Positions 44,617 through 56,409 are shown, counted from the stretch's first letter. The stretch: DNA of 64,000 nucleotides from Isoetes taiwanensis (GCA_021234155.1 JAJEKV010000010.1:16376275-16440274); one strand, 5' to 3'. Notes: generated by a model from the letters alone, not told the origin. Translations and numbers: made by a program.

Positions 44617-47412
44617 CTAGTGACGGTGCCCAGCGTTGCTGGGCATAGTTTGGGAACTTATAAATGTGAACTTGTGCATTTGCTTAGAGTAACTTCTGCG
44701 CCATTGGATCACTTTGGGAACTTGTAGATAGTAAGTAGAATTGTTGATGTTGTTAAGTAGATTTGTTGATGTTATTACTATCACCCCCTTCTATTCTATT
44801 TTATTCTATAGTTATGGTGCCTAAGCAAGAGAAAGAAAAAATATGAACCATTGTTGAGTGTTTATAGAAAATATAGTGAGGTCTCTATGGTTATTATATG
44901 GTTGATGCAACAATATATAGTTCAACAACATATATATTTCTAAGTTTATTATATTTTTACGAAAAATTTTGTGACAAAAATGGACAATCTCTTAGGTTTC
45001 ATCTCAAACTTTCATCTAGATACAACAATTTTATGTTACTTCTATTGAACATGAATTTGCAATTTTATGTCCTCAAATAAACTTAATGTGGAATATATAG
45101 CCACAATGGTTCAAGACAATGTTTAGCAAGAATCATACTTATATATATCTAACCATTGCAATATTAATGAAGGACATAGTTTTAAGTTCATTTTGATGAA
45201 GACAAAGACATGGAAGTTGGGTCCTTATGAAGGTGAGTCCCGATTGCAATGTCAATGCAAAACATAGTTCAAGTTCATCTTTGACAAAATGAGTCATCCA
45301 TTCCAATTGCACACCTAATCATGACATTGATTAAATATTTTGATAATGTAAACTGAATATAGAAAAATCTCTAGAAGCTAGAAAACATATGTACACACAT
45401 GAGCACGCACCTTACTTCAATCGCCCTGAATTTATCATTATTTGATGGCATATCGGTTAAGATTATGGCAATGCTTGATCATCCGGCATAGCAAAAACAC
45501 CATTGTCTTTGATTCTCGATCAGCAATCTGCAAATACTCATAACATCAACGTAGATCGAAAAAGGCTTGGTTCAAGCAAAGAAGATTTTCAAAGAAAAGA
45601 TTGATGCCGCAAGTTCATAGTTTTCGTGTTTGTCACGTAGATGCAACATACACCCTCGCTTTCATGTATGGTATAACGCCTCTTTCGGCCCATGCTATCA
45701 AATAAATTAACAACTTCAAGCAAGTTCTACCACATGCTATACATGTTAAGACAAATGCTTTTAAGAACAATGTCAAATTCATCATTGAGTCAATAAGCAA
45801 TGCATGGCTTAGTTTTCCTTTCGATAAACTTTCTAGGCATGATTTCGAATGTGAGCAAACGTGGACATTCGAATCTCCATCCCTCCTAGAGACATCTCAG
45901 ATAATTTGGTTCCCCGTTGCTTGTGGTTTCTGTCCTTTGGCATAGTTTCATCACATCTTAAAGGATTTCTTTTAAGATTAAATCCCCCAAAACCAAGCAT
46001 GGGGGGCATTACACTCAAACCGACACCCATGGCAGCTAAATTTGAGACTTGAGATGCAAGTAGGATTGCAAAGAATTAGCAATTCTAATGCCGAGAGTGG
46101 AGGAACCGAAATGGCGGTGAAGCCAAAGGTGCAACCTGGACTTGCCGAGTGACATCCGCCTTTTGTTCCTCCAATTTCCATCTTCGCACCTTACGTTTCG
46201 TGTTTCCTTCCTTGAAAAGATGATGTTTGTAGCTATGGCTAAAGCTATAGCAGATTCAAGCTATTCAAATTCATGGTGTGAACAACCACAACCTTGGCAG
46301 ATTCAGTTATCCAAACTCATGGTGTGAACAATCACAACCTTCAGTACAACCACTCTAAGTCCTGTTCGGGTTCACACGGCCATAAAAATTTCATGTATTT
46401 TAAATCCGCGTCTTGCGTAAGGGGAATATGAATAGAAAACCTTCCAATGGCATGCCAAATGCAAACCCACTTGTCCAAGGGGATCCTTTCTACACGCCTA
46501 AACTAAAGATAATTTTGGAACATTAGAATCCCAAGATACTTTATAATCAAGATGCTCCCCGCTTAAAAGCTAGGCAATCAAGTACGTAAATGCTAACCTT
46601 AAAGAGCCTATGCAAAATAGAGATGGTGAACTTGAGCTCTAGGATAAATAGCATACTCAGACAACTTTTAAGAAAGAAGGGCCTTCAAACCGCAAATCCA
46701 TATATAGAAAAGACAATTTACCCAACACATAAAGATATCATAGAGCACAACAACCAGCCTTTGTAACCCAAATCCAATCGCATAACCGAATAACCTGAAT
46801 TTCAAGACTACATGTAGCTATGTAGCAAAGCCTCCACTTTTGATGGCAAAAGGGAAGAACATGAGCAGAGGAGACAAAAACCGAAATCCGATCAAGCACA
46901 CCCGCAGCTCAGAGCAAAGAACTTCCCCGATTCTTGATGCAAATTGTGGGCGCCTCTTCAAAAAGCTCCTCAAGCATCCCCTAGCAACCCAAAGATTTTG
47001 CCATATTTTCATGCATCTTGCAAAAGCCCTAATTTGAGTGAAAAAATAAAACAAGAACCATATATTTGTTGCTTAGATTTTACATCGAGCTAAGAACGGA
47101 ATCGAACCGGTGGATCAACTCCGCCATAGTCGATGTTTCCATTTTCACCTACAATGCGCCATGAATCAAAGCCCATGGCTTATGCTTGGCACTACCAGAG
47201 ACATCAATAGCAGCCTCTGCCGCCTCTCTAACACGTAAAAAAAAGAGTGAGGAAGCTCAATGAGGAAGCTCGATGGCAAGAATCTGATTCTATGGCTAAA
47301 TCTCAGCCATTGGATTTAAGGCTAAATCTCAGCCGTTGAATTTAAGGCTAAATCTCAGCCGTTGGATCTAGGGCTGGGTCCAACACTTACACTATAACTT
47401 TATAATATAGGA
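44617..47412 (-). mobile_element. Non-autonomous Helitron, 2796 bp, complete
   Basis: On the minus strand it starts TCCTATATTATAAAGTTATA (47412) and ends with hairpin GCCCAGC-AAC-GCTGGGC (44644-44628), then ACCGTCACTAG (44617), followed by T. Removing it exactly rejoins AACATA|AACC, the sequence seen intact in the other arm of the host MITE. There is therefore no target duplication, and insertion was between T and T. No Rep/helicase ORF is present. Confidence 0.88.
47283..47388 (-). repeat. Tandem repeat near the Helitron 5' end, three units of about 27 bp
   Basis: GGCTAAATCTCAGCCRTTG followed by RATTTAA or GATCTAG, at about 47293, 47321 and 47348. Each unit can pair GGCT with AGCC. Confidence 0.85.
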
Positions 47413-47868
47413 AACCATTGCATTTAACACATCTAGATTAAAATCCCCCTTAAACCCCCTTTGGTTTGGGTGCATATTCACACGGGGGGTTACGTAGGGC
47501 AGCGAGAGCCCTTAAAATATATTTACAATACATGTACAAAATTAACACCATTAAGTACATTCTCTCAAACTTTATAGTATTTTGCAAACCTTAATATACA
47601 ATATACAAAAACTTGTACATGCATACCCCACAAACGAGGATCGCTATGTACGGTTCAGATCTTGGAATATAGGGCGAATATGCCCATCCGACAGCTCTCG
47701 TTGCCCGGAGTAACCCCCCGTGTGAATATGCACCCAAACCAAAGGGGGTTTAAGGGGGATTTTAATCTAGATGTGTTAAATGCAATGGTTTATGTTAATA
47801 ATGTTAATGGTAGTTGTATGTTGATTGTTGTATGTTAATGGTAGTTGTGTGTTGTATGGAGACAATAA

Positions 47869-50060
47869 TCATAAGTCGAAAGTTGTGGGACGGCCAACTA
47901 TACCATTGGCATCAGCGGAGTTGCTAAAGGAAGAGGTCGAAGCTTTCTTCCTTTTCATCTCACCTAAGTTATCTGGACTCATATTTGCATCCAGCTTATT
48001 TTTCTTACCTATTAGAGCAAATGGGTTCTCTAGCATTTCCATGTCATCTACTGTATCTGTATCAGTATCTGCCCAATTGGAGTTGCCTTTATGATTCCCC
48101 AGAGCCGATTCAAGGAGCCTTGCTCCTCGTGTATTCTTGGTTATCGTACCTGCGAGAACCCCCTTCTCAGTAGAAGATACCTCTGAGATATATCTAGACA
48201 GAGCTGACATTGGTTGAGGGGAGTCTGCACATTTTGAGTTCACCATGTCATGAGAGCCTCTAGCTTTCCTGGCCAGATTTCTAGCTCTTATACCATGTTT
48301 GGAGGCCACCACTTGCCATTGATTCTCCCCACCCAAGGTGTCCACTTTAGGACTTGGCACACTCGGGGTCACGTTTCCAGGCACACTGGATGAAGAAGGG
48401 GTAGCGAAAGCTGGTTCGGGAGCGGGAGTAAATGGGGGAGTGACTGCAACCTGGAGGGGAACATGTGTCCCTTGAGGGGCTTCTCTTTGTGTGTCGTCTT
48501 CAATCACCTGCACATGCTCTCTGTTATTGCCCTCGGGGGCATTTTGATCGTTGACGTTTGCATGACTTGGTTTGATCACTTCTTCAAGTTCCACATTGGG
48601 GAACATCCTCCTTATTTCCCATCCATTTAATAGCTTGAGTAAAAACTTAAAGCAACACATTCCACTTTTCACAGTCACTCCTTTGGGGATCTGCGTGTTG
48701 GCTGTGATGGCAACACAGATTCTAGGCCCTTTGGCAATAGAGTGAGAAACATATGAGCCTAACGTGTTGGCAATAGATTTTAGGAACTCCGGGACTAATA
48801 AGTCTGGTGGAAGATACTCTATTTCAAACCAGCAAGGGATTTTGATAGCGGAAAGCTTATTAGGGAGAAAGCCTGGCGTGTAAAACTGGTACAAAATGAA
48901 GCCTCCTACAAATGGGTCTGCTGCACGGGCAACTAATCTATCCACAACTGCTTCACTGTCAAACATGATGAGAAAAAAGTTGTTACCCAGTGCCTTTAGC
49001 GATTGGTGTTGGGGCAAACCTAACCTCTTTAGCCATGAGTTTAGCCTGCGCAAGTCCAGGAAGCACCCAGTAAAGAAGCCCACTACTGAGCGCGAGATCA
49101 AACTTTCCAGATACATTTTGTGCATCTCGTGATCAATTTCAGCCACTGGGAAATTACCTTCTGTCTCCACATTAATGCCATTGACCAATCCAGGCTCATA
49201 TTTGTAGTCACTACCCCAGGGTTCTGAACGAGACCTTTCTGTAATGCTTGGAGAGCCTCCATGACTCTTGTGCTTCTGTTAGTAGCATGGGTTTGCTTTT
49301 GAATCCACTCCGAGAAACTCGGCTTGTTCACTATACTCACTGAATCCTTCCCTTTCCAAGCTGAACCTTTTGGATGAATCCCCCTATTTTGTGTAAAATT
49401 CCCTAGGCTCGCGTCATTCCCATCACTATGTTGCTCTGATCCAGCATTCTTTCCCCTGTTTACTACCCTGCTTTCTAAAGATGAATAATCAACAGTTTTG
49501 TCTAGATTAACTGTCTCATTGGGTGTTTGTTCCTTGGTGGACTTTTCTACATCATTTGGAGTGCCACTAGCTTCCTGATTTCCGACTTCCATCTCTAACG
49601 CTTTTGAGTTTTGCATTTTAGACATTGGACTATCCGAATGAACAGAGGGCTTACTTGTAGCGCTTATTTGTTGACCCTTTGGTGCTTTCCTTGTTGACTC
49701 CATTTGAATCTTGTTATGCTGTGCTAGTATTGAGTCTACTCTTGCAGCATATTTCTGCCTCAGCTCCAACAGCCTGTTTTCATCTAGTTTTTTCTTTGCT
49801 TGCTGATGCACCCTCTCAAATTCTGTTAATACTTTACCAATTATTATTATTATTATATATATCTGAAGAAGGCAAAAACGACTTACAGAAACTGATTTAC
49901 AGATATTATGGAAGGTCTGCGGTGAAGAACTGGAGGGTCGCGGCAACGAACCGACTCCATGCAAGGAATCGATCTGAGTTATTCTGCCAGAGACTCAAGG
50001 TCCTTGCTAACACGATCTGGAGTCAGATTCGGCTCAAAACTGGCCTTGACAAACACATCA
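47869..50060 (-). pseudogene. LINE ORF1 (coiled-coil and DUF4283-like RNA-binding protein), frameshifted
   Basis: The C-terminal 439-codon frame holds the plant LINE ORF1 core: VVGFFTGCFLDLRRLNSWLK, NNFFLIMFDSEAVVDRL, RAADPFVGGFILYQFYTPGF and IPCWFEIEYLPPDLL. A long disordered Pro/Ser/Thr-rich tail follows, ending IVGRPTTFDL. Upstream (49964-49200) is FERVHQQAKKKLDENRLLEL, a likely coiled coil, then a low-complexity linker. A one-base frameshift near 49200-49230 separates the two. A further short frame (50269-49979) with Cys-rich FCGCD and CRFPGCRCLW may be N-terminal. The protein would coat LINE RNA. Confidence 0.85.
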
Positions 50061-50744
50061 AAGCTGGGTCTCCATAAGCACCGACAACCAGGAAAACGGC
50101 ACGGGCCCTCATGCTGAACATCAAGCACAAAAATCGCATGAATGAACTGTGTTAGGGCTTGCAACCATCGATTTCTCGCTAAACCACGATCGCATCCGCA
50201 AAAGTGGAATAAAAAGGTATCAATATTATCCGGCATGCCCCGTGCTCCGTAAAGATTCCCCGCAACCATCGATTCATGCTTTGTGCTCTAGCAAGATCGG
50301 AAGAAAATTGATGAAAAACGTCCGGATGAATATATCGAAAGTGGTCTACCAAGATCATACAATAAACCAAAGAACTGGATTCCCCGCAAAACCCTCACCG
50401 CTAAGAACCCATTCAAAATAAAAACAAGAAAACCCGTGATCCGGATCTGCACAAAACTCTAGTCAAAAAAGTATTACTTGAACCACATCTAAGAAGGCTT
50501 AGCGGGAACCAGTAGCTGGCAGCAGTGGCCGAATCCAAGCCGAAGGAAGAGCCCTACTACCGAGCTTCCTGGAAAAGCCAAAGAAAAACTCGCAGAGAAA
50601 GGAAAAGGATGCTACATCCAATCTCAAAAGCAGAGAAACGAAAAAGGATATGATCACCAGACCAGAAATTTTAGCAGATTGTGCAATAAAGATCAAACAT
50701 AGGAATAGTCTTTGAACGGTAGATTATCAAACTGGTAGGATAGA
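50061..50744 (-). other. Probable LINE leader or module tail
   Basis: Between LINE ORF1 and the hairpin module, T-rich on the minus strand. Apart from the short Cys-rich frame already noted, no coding content. Confidence 0.35.
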
Positions 50745-50876
50745 GAAGCAGAAAACTAGCTCAAGCCGATGACGAAAAAATGAAAAGATGCTGAATAAAT
50801 AGGGAGTGCAAAAAAGGGGCGTCCCCATCCAAGGAATGTCGGTTCTATTGCTATCGCAATAGAACCGTGGCATTGT
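50745..50876. repeat. Hairpin module, copy 3
   Basis: TAGGATAGAGAAGC, AACTAGCTCAAGCCGATG, GAATAAATAGGGAGTGCAAA and GCGTCCCCATCCAAGGAATG are followed by a hairpin with arms CGGTTCTATTGC / GCAATAGAACCG around TATC (about 50849-50876) and GTGGCATT. It is closest to copy 2. Confidence 0.75.
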
Positions 50877-51003
50877 GTTTATATCATTGTACGTCATGTA
50901 TTGATAACATTGAATACAATTCCATTTGCCTTTGTTTTGGGAGCTTGCGCTCTCGGATATTGGTGTGCATCCCCTTCTCTCCCTTTCTTGGTGCAACCTT
51001 GAC
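50877..51003 (+). repeat. Possible end of a copia LTR
   Basis: Non-coding sequence ending GCAACCTTGACA right before a TGGTATCAGA primer site. The LTR start cannot be fixed without the second LTR. Confidence 0.4.
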
Positions 51004-51004
51004 A

Positions 51005-51014
51005 TGGTATCAGA
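51005..51014 (+). promoter_or_regulatory. Copia primer binding site (initiator Met tRNA)
   Basis: TGGTATCAGA follows the CA that would close an LTR and precedes a copia-type gag start 41 bases downstream. Confidence 0.75.
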
Positions 51015-51054
51015 ACACTAGGTGTGCTGAGATTGATTCAAGATCAACACAGCA

Positions 51055-51245
51055 ATGGAGAAGGATGCAAGCTACAACCAGATTACCTTCCCTGGCGGTC
51101 ATGCGATTCAAATCTTTGACCGCACAGGTTTCCAGCAATGGAAAAGCGGAATAATCTTCATTCTCAAGGATGAAGGAGTTTGGGGAATTGTCAAAAGTTG
51201 CTGGGACTTACTCTGCTTTCCCTCCTAAAGAACAAGGAATCTGCG
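51055..51245 (+). pseudogene. gag: Copia gag N-terminus, fragment
   Basis: Starts at ATG 51055 and encodes MEKDASYNQITFPGGHAIQI, then FDRTGFQQWKSGIIFILKDE and GVWGIV. This is the typical start of Ty1/copia gag (F-G-x-F-x-x-W-K-x-x-I). The frame is lost within about 60 codons, where the RING-type ORF takes over in another frame. No protease, integrase or RT of this element follows. Confidence 0.75.
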
Positions 51246-52885
51246 AACAATACGCAGGAAATAGAAGGTGCCATTAGTCACCTGAACACGTTGATCACAA
51301 TTAAAGTTGAAGCACAGGCAGACTTGCAAACTAAAATTTCAAACTTGCAGCATTTGAGAACAAACTTTGTAACAAGTACCTTGATAATACCTACAGCTGG
51401 GAACTGGCCATTTGCAGATGGAGTCTTGGGTTGTTTGGTTTGTGGCATGGCCTTCTATGCAGATTATTCCTTGTATGTCCAATTATCTTGTGGTCACAAA
51501 TTTCATCTATTCTGCTTCCACAAGTGTATAGAGAACTTGCAATGTCATGTGTGCAAAATAGATGTACCTAAAGATCTTTATACCGAATTGGGTTATCTGG
51601 TTGTACCCGACATTATTAATAATAAAGATGAAGATACTAACAATGCCAGTAAAGTAGCTTCTGCAGAGTTTGATGATGAAGATGTTGAATACACCAGTCC
51701 ACAGAAATGCTCGAATAGTGATGGTCGAGTTGGTAATAGTAATTTCTATATTTCCTTTAATTTAACTAGTATTAGGAAATAAGAGGAAGAAACAGCAAGA
51801 TAGCGGTGATGCATGCTCAAATACGGAGGCTCCAGTTCATATTTCTGTTTTGGGTTAGTATCTAACTTATATCTTGCAATCAATGTTCATATTTCTGTTT
51901 TGGGTTAGTATCTAACTTATCAACGTTTGGCAAAGATGGTTTGCTGGAGAAGACTGAAAAGAAACGTGTAAGTGCTGCTGAATGCTCGAATAGTGATGGT
52001 AGAGTTGGTAATAATAATGCAAGTAAGTTGTTGACACGTTTGTATTTTTTAAGTTCTTGATTTCTATTTGAATAATGTTCCTCTCTTGCAGCAGATGAAG
52101 ATGCACATGAAGATCCAGCAGGAAATGGTCAGAGTTGTCCCAAAAGTCCGCAACAAGAGAAAGCCCGAAGAACCTAAGTCTGTTAAGTTGGGAAGGAAGA
52201 GGACTCCCAAACGTTTTCTGTTTTCTGCTACAGCAAAACACAGTAAGCCAAAACATATAAAAGGCAAGGGGGGAAAAAATGCTGGAAGGAACATCAAGAA
52301 ACATAAGGTAGAAGAAACCACAAATCCAGCAATTTCTGAAACCCTCAAAGAAGCCGTTAAAGAAACTCAATCCGTCAAAGAAGCTATCAAGATACTCAAT
52401 CAGGAACGGAGAGAACTTCAGGCATAGATAATGTATTTCCTTTCTAAATATGTCTTGTAACTTAGCTAACATGTTAACTTTGCAAACCAGGTATGATTTC
52501 TAGCTTCAAGGCAGAATCTTGGAACTCCAATCAGATTCACAACCTCTGGTTTCCCGGAAACTATAACTCTGACATCCAAAGCACCTTTGGCACTTTTTAA
52601 AACACATTTGGCACTTCTTTAATCCCACCTGAATTGAACTTGCCTGCTACACTGCCAAAAGTTATCGATCTTATCAAGGAAAAACATGATCCCATTTCTC
52701 AAGTTAATGCAGATGTTCATGTCCATACGGAAGTTACAACAACACAAGCTACTGCAGATGTTCAAATTACTGAAGTTGTACCTCAAGTTAATGCACAAGT
52801 CAGTCCAAATGGCTCGGATACAGATACAGGTGACAGTGATGACGACATGACCCTGGCTCAGTTCACTAGATCCAAAGCTTGACTT
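51195..52885 (+). CDS. RING-H2 zinc-finger protein gene, probably multi-exon
   Basis: The frame from 51180 to 51782 carries a helical segment (LITIKVEAQADLQTKISNLQ) and then C-x2-C-x15-C-x-H-x2-H-x2-C-x12-C-x2-C within 51433-51556 (CLVC, SCGHKFHLFC, CHVC), a RING-H2 spacing typical of E3 ubiquitin ligases. An acidic tail follows. Later frames are basic (52142-52427, RNKRKPEEPKSVKLGRKRTP then PKHIKGKGGKNAGRN) and acidic (52634-52882, GSDTDTGDSDDDMTLAQF with a stop). An acceptor CTCTTGCAG at 52091 suggests splicing. The start is unclear because copia gag runs into it. GAATGCTCGAATAGTGATGG occurs twice (about 51706 and 51980), and a 38-bp stretch is duplicated at 51835/51887. Not identified beyond the RING domain; it may be element-borne. 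Confidence 0.5.
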
Positions 52886-54210
52886 GTACTACTTTCAGCA
52901 AAATATACTGTTAATAGCTTTAATTATGTCATGAATAGGCAGCAATTTTGTCTTATAGATATGTGGAGCATTTTTTATCTTGTAGATGTCCATAATGTCC
53001 TGCACATACAGAAGATACAACTATAAGTTATCCTTTATTTTTCTCTATGATATGGACAGTAAAACCTGCACTGGGGTTTGTATTGACAGCATCATTCTAG
53101 ATTTATTCTGTATATCTTGACAATCCAGGAACTGCACTGAGACTTTGGCACTGTCTTACACTAAATTAGCAACTACTTTGGGCATTCCTCTGACTGATTA
53201 TGATAATTATGCTGCAGCAAGCAAATAATATTGCTTATCTCAAGATTGAAGAACGACCCAATAGCGAGCAAAGCTAAAGAATCCCAATAAATCAGTTGAA
53301 AGCAATAAACATACAGATCATTCCAAAACTTAGTATCATGCCATTGACTGCTTAATCTAAAAGGACAAGGTGAAAGCAAACATTATCACCCATCATTTCA
53401 TAAATGCATCAAATTCAATAACCATTTCAACATTCTAAAGAAACTAAAATTTCTCTTTACCATCTTCCACATCTTGAGCATTATCAAACAAGTGACTTGG
53501 TAGCTCCTGGATTAGAAGATATACATCCTACACATCTGTCCTCAGCTTCGAACATGGTATCAGAGCCAAAATAGCTGGCCCAGTGGTTCATGGTCAGTGG
53601 ATCCAGGACAGACATTAAGGATCCCGTCCAAACTTGGTTTAATAAATAAATAAATAAACAAACTGTGTTTTATAAACACATTAATAAATCAGGCTTTATC
53701 TGTCATATTCAAGAACAGCCAAATGCATTTACTCTGCTCCAACTTGAAATTATCACGACAAATTGGTCTGATAGAATGGGTGTTTTGGGTCTCCTTCAAA
53801 GTATCACAATCATATTTTATCCTCCTGCAAACATCACCTACCTTTACAAGCCAAAATAACCTGCGCAAACACACAAAGACTACAATAGCAACATAGACAA
53901 CATAGACATTTTTTGTGCATCTATTATTGAACTTTAAACTGCTTTTGGCAGCTGCAAGGAATTGCATATGCTGCTGCACTCTAACAGATTATGTTCAAGT
54001 GGGCATAATGGCCTTTTCTTTACTGCGATAGCCATGCATGTAAGTAGCACTTAAGCACACATAACAAATGAAAGATTTTCAACATACATAAGAAATAATT
54101 TAATGCATTGCCCTTGCCAATCATACTTCTCAACCTAGCATTCTAAACAGGTTATGCTCATGCTCAAACGTGCAACATAGACTACATCAACACTAAATAA
54201 CATGTGAATA
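52886..54210. other. AT-rich intergenic sequence
   Basis: No gene recognised. Contains an LTR-end/PBS remnant at 53551-53567 and an (ATAA)n run at 53642-53658. Confidence 0.45.
53551..53567 (+). promoter_or_regulatory. Second copia-type LTR end with PBS
   Basis: AACA followed by TGGTATCAGAGCC, the iMet primer site. No gag-like frame follows, so this looks like a remnant or a TRIM/solo-type copy. Confidence 0.55.
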
Positions 54211-54238
54211 CTAGTTATGGTGCCCGGCGTTGCCGGGC
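54211..54238 (-). mobile_element. Helitron 3' terminus (minus strand)
   Basis: On the minus strand: hairpin GCCCGGC-AAC-GCCGGGC (54238-54222), ACCATAACTAG, then T. It shares its sequence with the ends at 35196 and 44617. A partial duplicate (CGCCGGGCTTTAGTAATAAT) lies at 54263-54284. The body should extend to the right. Confidence 0.75.
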
Positions 54239-54435
54239 TTTAGTAGTAATTTGAAGTGTGGTCGCCGGGCTTTAGTAATAATTTGAAGTGTGGTTTGATA
54301 GAACTACATTGATAAAGATGAAGAAGCATGCATAAAACTTTTAGATTTGATCTCGATTGTTGAACTTCAGGATTTGATAGTACGTTGGTTTAGTTTATAT
54401 GAGACTTCTATCAAAATGTCATTAAAAGATAGATA

Positions 54436-54497
54436 AATATATAGATAGGTAGGTAGGTAGGTAGGTAGGTAGGTAAGTAGGTGGGTAGGTAGGTATG
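54436..54497 (+). repeat. (TAGG)n microsatellite
   Basis: About 15 imperfect TAGG/TAGA/TGGG tetranucleotide repeats. Confidence 0.95.
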
Positions 54498-55420
54498 TAA
54501 AGTTACATGTTATTTAATGAGGATGTGGAGTTGGTATGAATAAGGATCATGATATGAAATGATATGTTATCGTGCTAGACATTTGCGTGAAGATAAGCTT
54601 GAATCCTGTGATTAACTCTTTGCTTGTTTTAAGTCGAGGGGACTAATGGAAATTTGTTGTTTTGTTTGTGTCATTCAAGTTTTAGAAATCAAAGCGTTTA
54701 ACCTTTAGACATGGAAGAGCATATTTGAGGACTCAAAAGGCATATGCCGTGCTTATTACAATCTAAAGAGTTGGTTGTTTCATCTATTGGCTGGCAATGT
54801 GGTTATGCAATATCGTAAAACATTGCTAAGTAAGGTGCAAGAAAGAGCATCCGAATGTGTGTTATATTAGGAAATACAACGTAATACTTGTAAAATTTTG
54901 TATGTTGATATACACAGACCTAAAAGAACACACCACTGGTGGCCTAAGGGTGAGAATCAATATTATTCCCTTTCCCTTGTGCATAAGCCATATCTGCACA
55001 ACTAATGTCCGCAATAATTGTGCTTCCTACGTTTGTGAAGTGGTGAAGAAATATTTGTACAAAAGACGATAATGCAAGATACAACATAATTTCATAGACA
55101 ATGCTTCTTGAGAATGGATGCTTGCTAAGAATGTAACTGTCATTTCAATTACAATAAAAGTTGCATCATGAACATGGAATGTTCAGAATATCCAAAGGCA
55201 CACATATCATGGACATACATTTTCAACCATACTCGTGTATTCTAAATCTCAAATTTACGCTCACCTGCATTGCCATATTCCATCCACATCCCACCCTCTA
55301 TATGTGCATGGGAATATACTTAATCAAGAGGGTGTAGACACGAAGTACTTCTCATGCCAGTCACTGGTGCCATCCTACTAAGGTGATCTAAATATGGAAG
55401 GACATCTATAGTTGCACTTG
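54498..55420. other. AT-rich, no gene seen
   Basis: Only short open frames. The last ~40 bases lead into the first tandem unit. Confidence 0.45.
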
Positions 55421-56145
55421 TACTGGAAGCTTGGAAGCTTGTGGAAGATTTCGCCCACAAATCAAAACATGGAAGATTTTGCCTACAAATCAAAACATAA
55501 AATTCACAGAGAACAAAGCCATGTTCATAATAGCACATACTGATGGAATGTTGTCTCAAAAGAAGCGTACCAAATCTATAAAAAATTGGAAGACCTTTAT
55601 TCAAGTAGCTTGAAGTACACAATTCCTAGGCCAACCATCAAATAGGTTAGTTTTACACACGTTAGAAGCCAGCTTTAACAAATGTCAATCAGTCAAAGAT
55701 ATCTCACAAATTTCAAAGAATATGCAATTGTAGACTCGATTGGCATCCATCATTCAAAACTTTGTCTCCAATTTACTAAGGATTTTGATTTTGGAAATCA
55801 ATATGGCATAAAGATTAATAGCAAGTGTATGGTTACTGTTATGTGAGCTATGCATTGTCTCCAGTATCATCAATTATTATGTTATGTGAGCTATGCATTA
55901 TGTGTTGTACCATCAAGCATCATGCCAATAATCTGATTTGTATAGAGCTCTTCTTTCATATGGCTATTAGATGGGGCATCTCATTTAACTCTTCAAAATA
56001 GAGGCTTTACCTGCAGATTCCATTGCTGCAAGAAATCATGACATGCGTTTATAAATAGAGCTTTTTTGCAATTGGAAAATCCATAGAAAATATAGGAGGC
56101 TTTGCATTACCTGGACGAAAGCAGCCTTGGTGTTCCCTTTCAGGA

Positions 56146-56409
56146 ATGGGCATCCAAATGCTAAACAGGAAATCCTTCAATTACTCCAAGAATAGAAAAA
56201 TGGTTGCCAAGCACTACAAAGTGCTGACTTGGAGCTCCGATCCCAAAGTTTTTCAAATTGTCAAAGCAAATCAATTTCACTCAGTTGTCAATAAAAGGTC
56301 TATATGGTTTTGTAAATGCCACTGCAAAGTTATTTATAAAGTAGAATCGGAGAATGTTCTAACATCTTTTGCAGCATCCAAGACATGTGATTGTACCAAA
56401 CTCGTGTAA
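56146..56409 (+). CDS. Unit 1: 87-codon Cys-rich ORF, unknown
   Basis: Preceded by a pyrimidine tract and TTTCAG, so it may be an exon. Encodes KVLTWSSDPKVFQIVKANQF and ends with FCKCHCKVIYKVESENVLTS and CDCTKLV. The CxC and CDC pattern is faintly like the SWIM region of MULE/FAR1-type proteins, but too short to assign. Kept in all three units. Confidence 0.4.
   Translation: MGIQMLNRKSFNYSKNRKMVAKHYKVLTWSSDPKVFQIVKANQFHSVVNKRSIWFCKCHCKVIYKVESENVLTSFAASKTCDCTKLV

Larger units (their letters stand above)
44578..47831. mobile_element. MITE-like inverted-repeat element interrupted by a Helitron
   Basis: Arms: left 44578-44616 plus 47413-47493, right 47710-47831 reversed. The inner 82 bp (47412-47493 versus 47710-47791) are perfect inverted repeats, and the outer ~38 bp (CAATCAACATACAACTACCA and on) also match as inverted repeats once the Helitron is removed. 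A 216-bp centre remains, with further partly paired GGGCARCGAGAGC. With the Helitron excised the element is about 460 bp and has no coding capacity. Confidence 0.85.
42659..47854. mobile_element. Composite 5.2-kb insertion inside the LINE
   Basis: The insertion interrupts ORF2 exactly, flanked by TAT on both sides (42656-42658 and 47855-47857), possibly a 3-bp target duplication. It holds captured exons (43.1-44.1 kb) and a MITE-like inverted-repeat element with a Helitron nested in it (44.58-47.83 kb). The outermost ends (GTAGCATAATAA and, reversed, CAACACACAACTACC) are not inverted repeats of each other, so the class of the outermost element is unresolved. Confidence 0.7.
38656..50060 (-). 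mobile_element. L1-type LINE, split by a 5.2-kb insertion
   Basis: A minus-strand LINE: poly(A) tail (T32 at 38656-38687), ORF2 38700-42658, a 5.2-kb insert (42659-47854) and ORF1 47869 to about 50060. ORF1 stop and ORF2 start overlap as ATGA at 47869-47872. The ORF2 frame leaves at codon six (ATA at 47857-47855) and resumes at ATA 42658-42656, so both halves are one element. The 5' limit of the LINE is uncertain. No target duplication was identified. Confidence 0.85.

Noticed and set aside
47412-47791. A stand-alone 380-bp MITE with 82-bp perfect arms
   Set aside because: The outer inverted repeats continue at 44578-44616 beyond the Helitron, so this is the inner part of a larger element, not its full extent.
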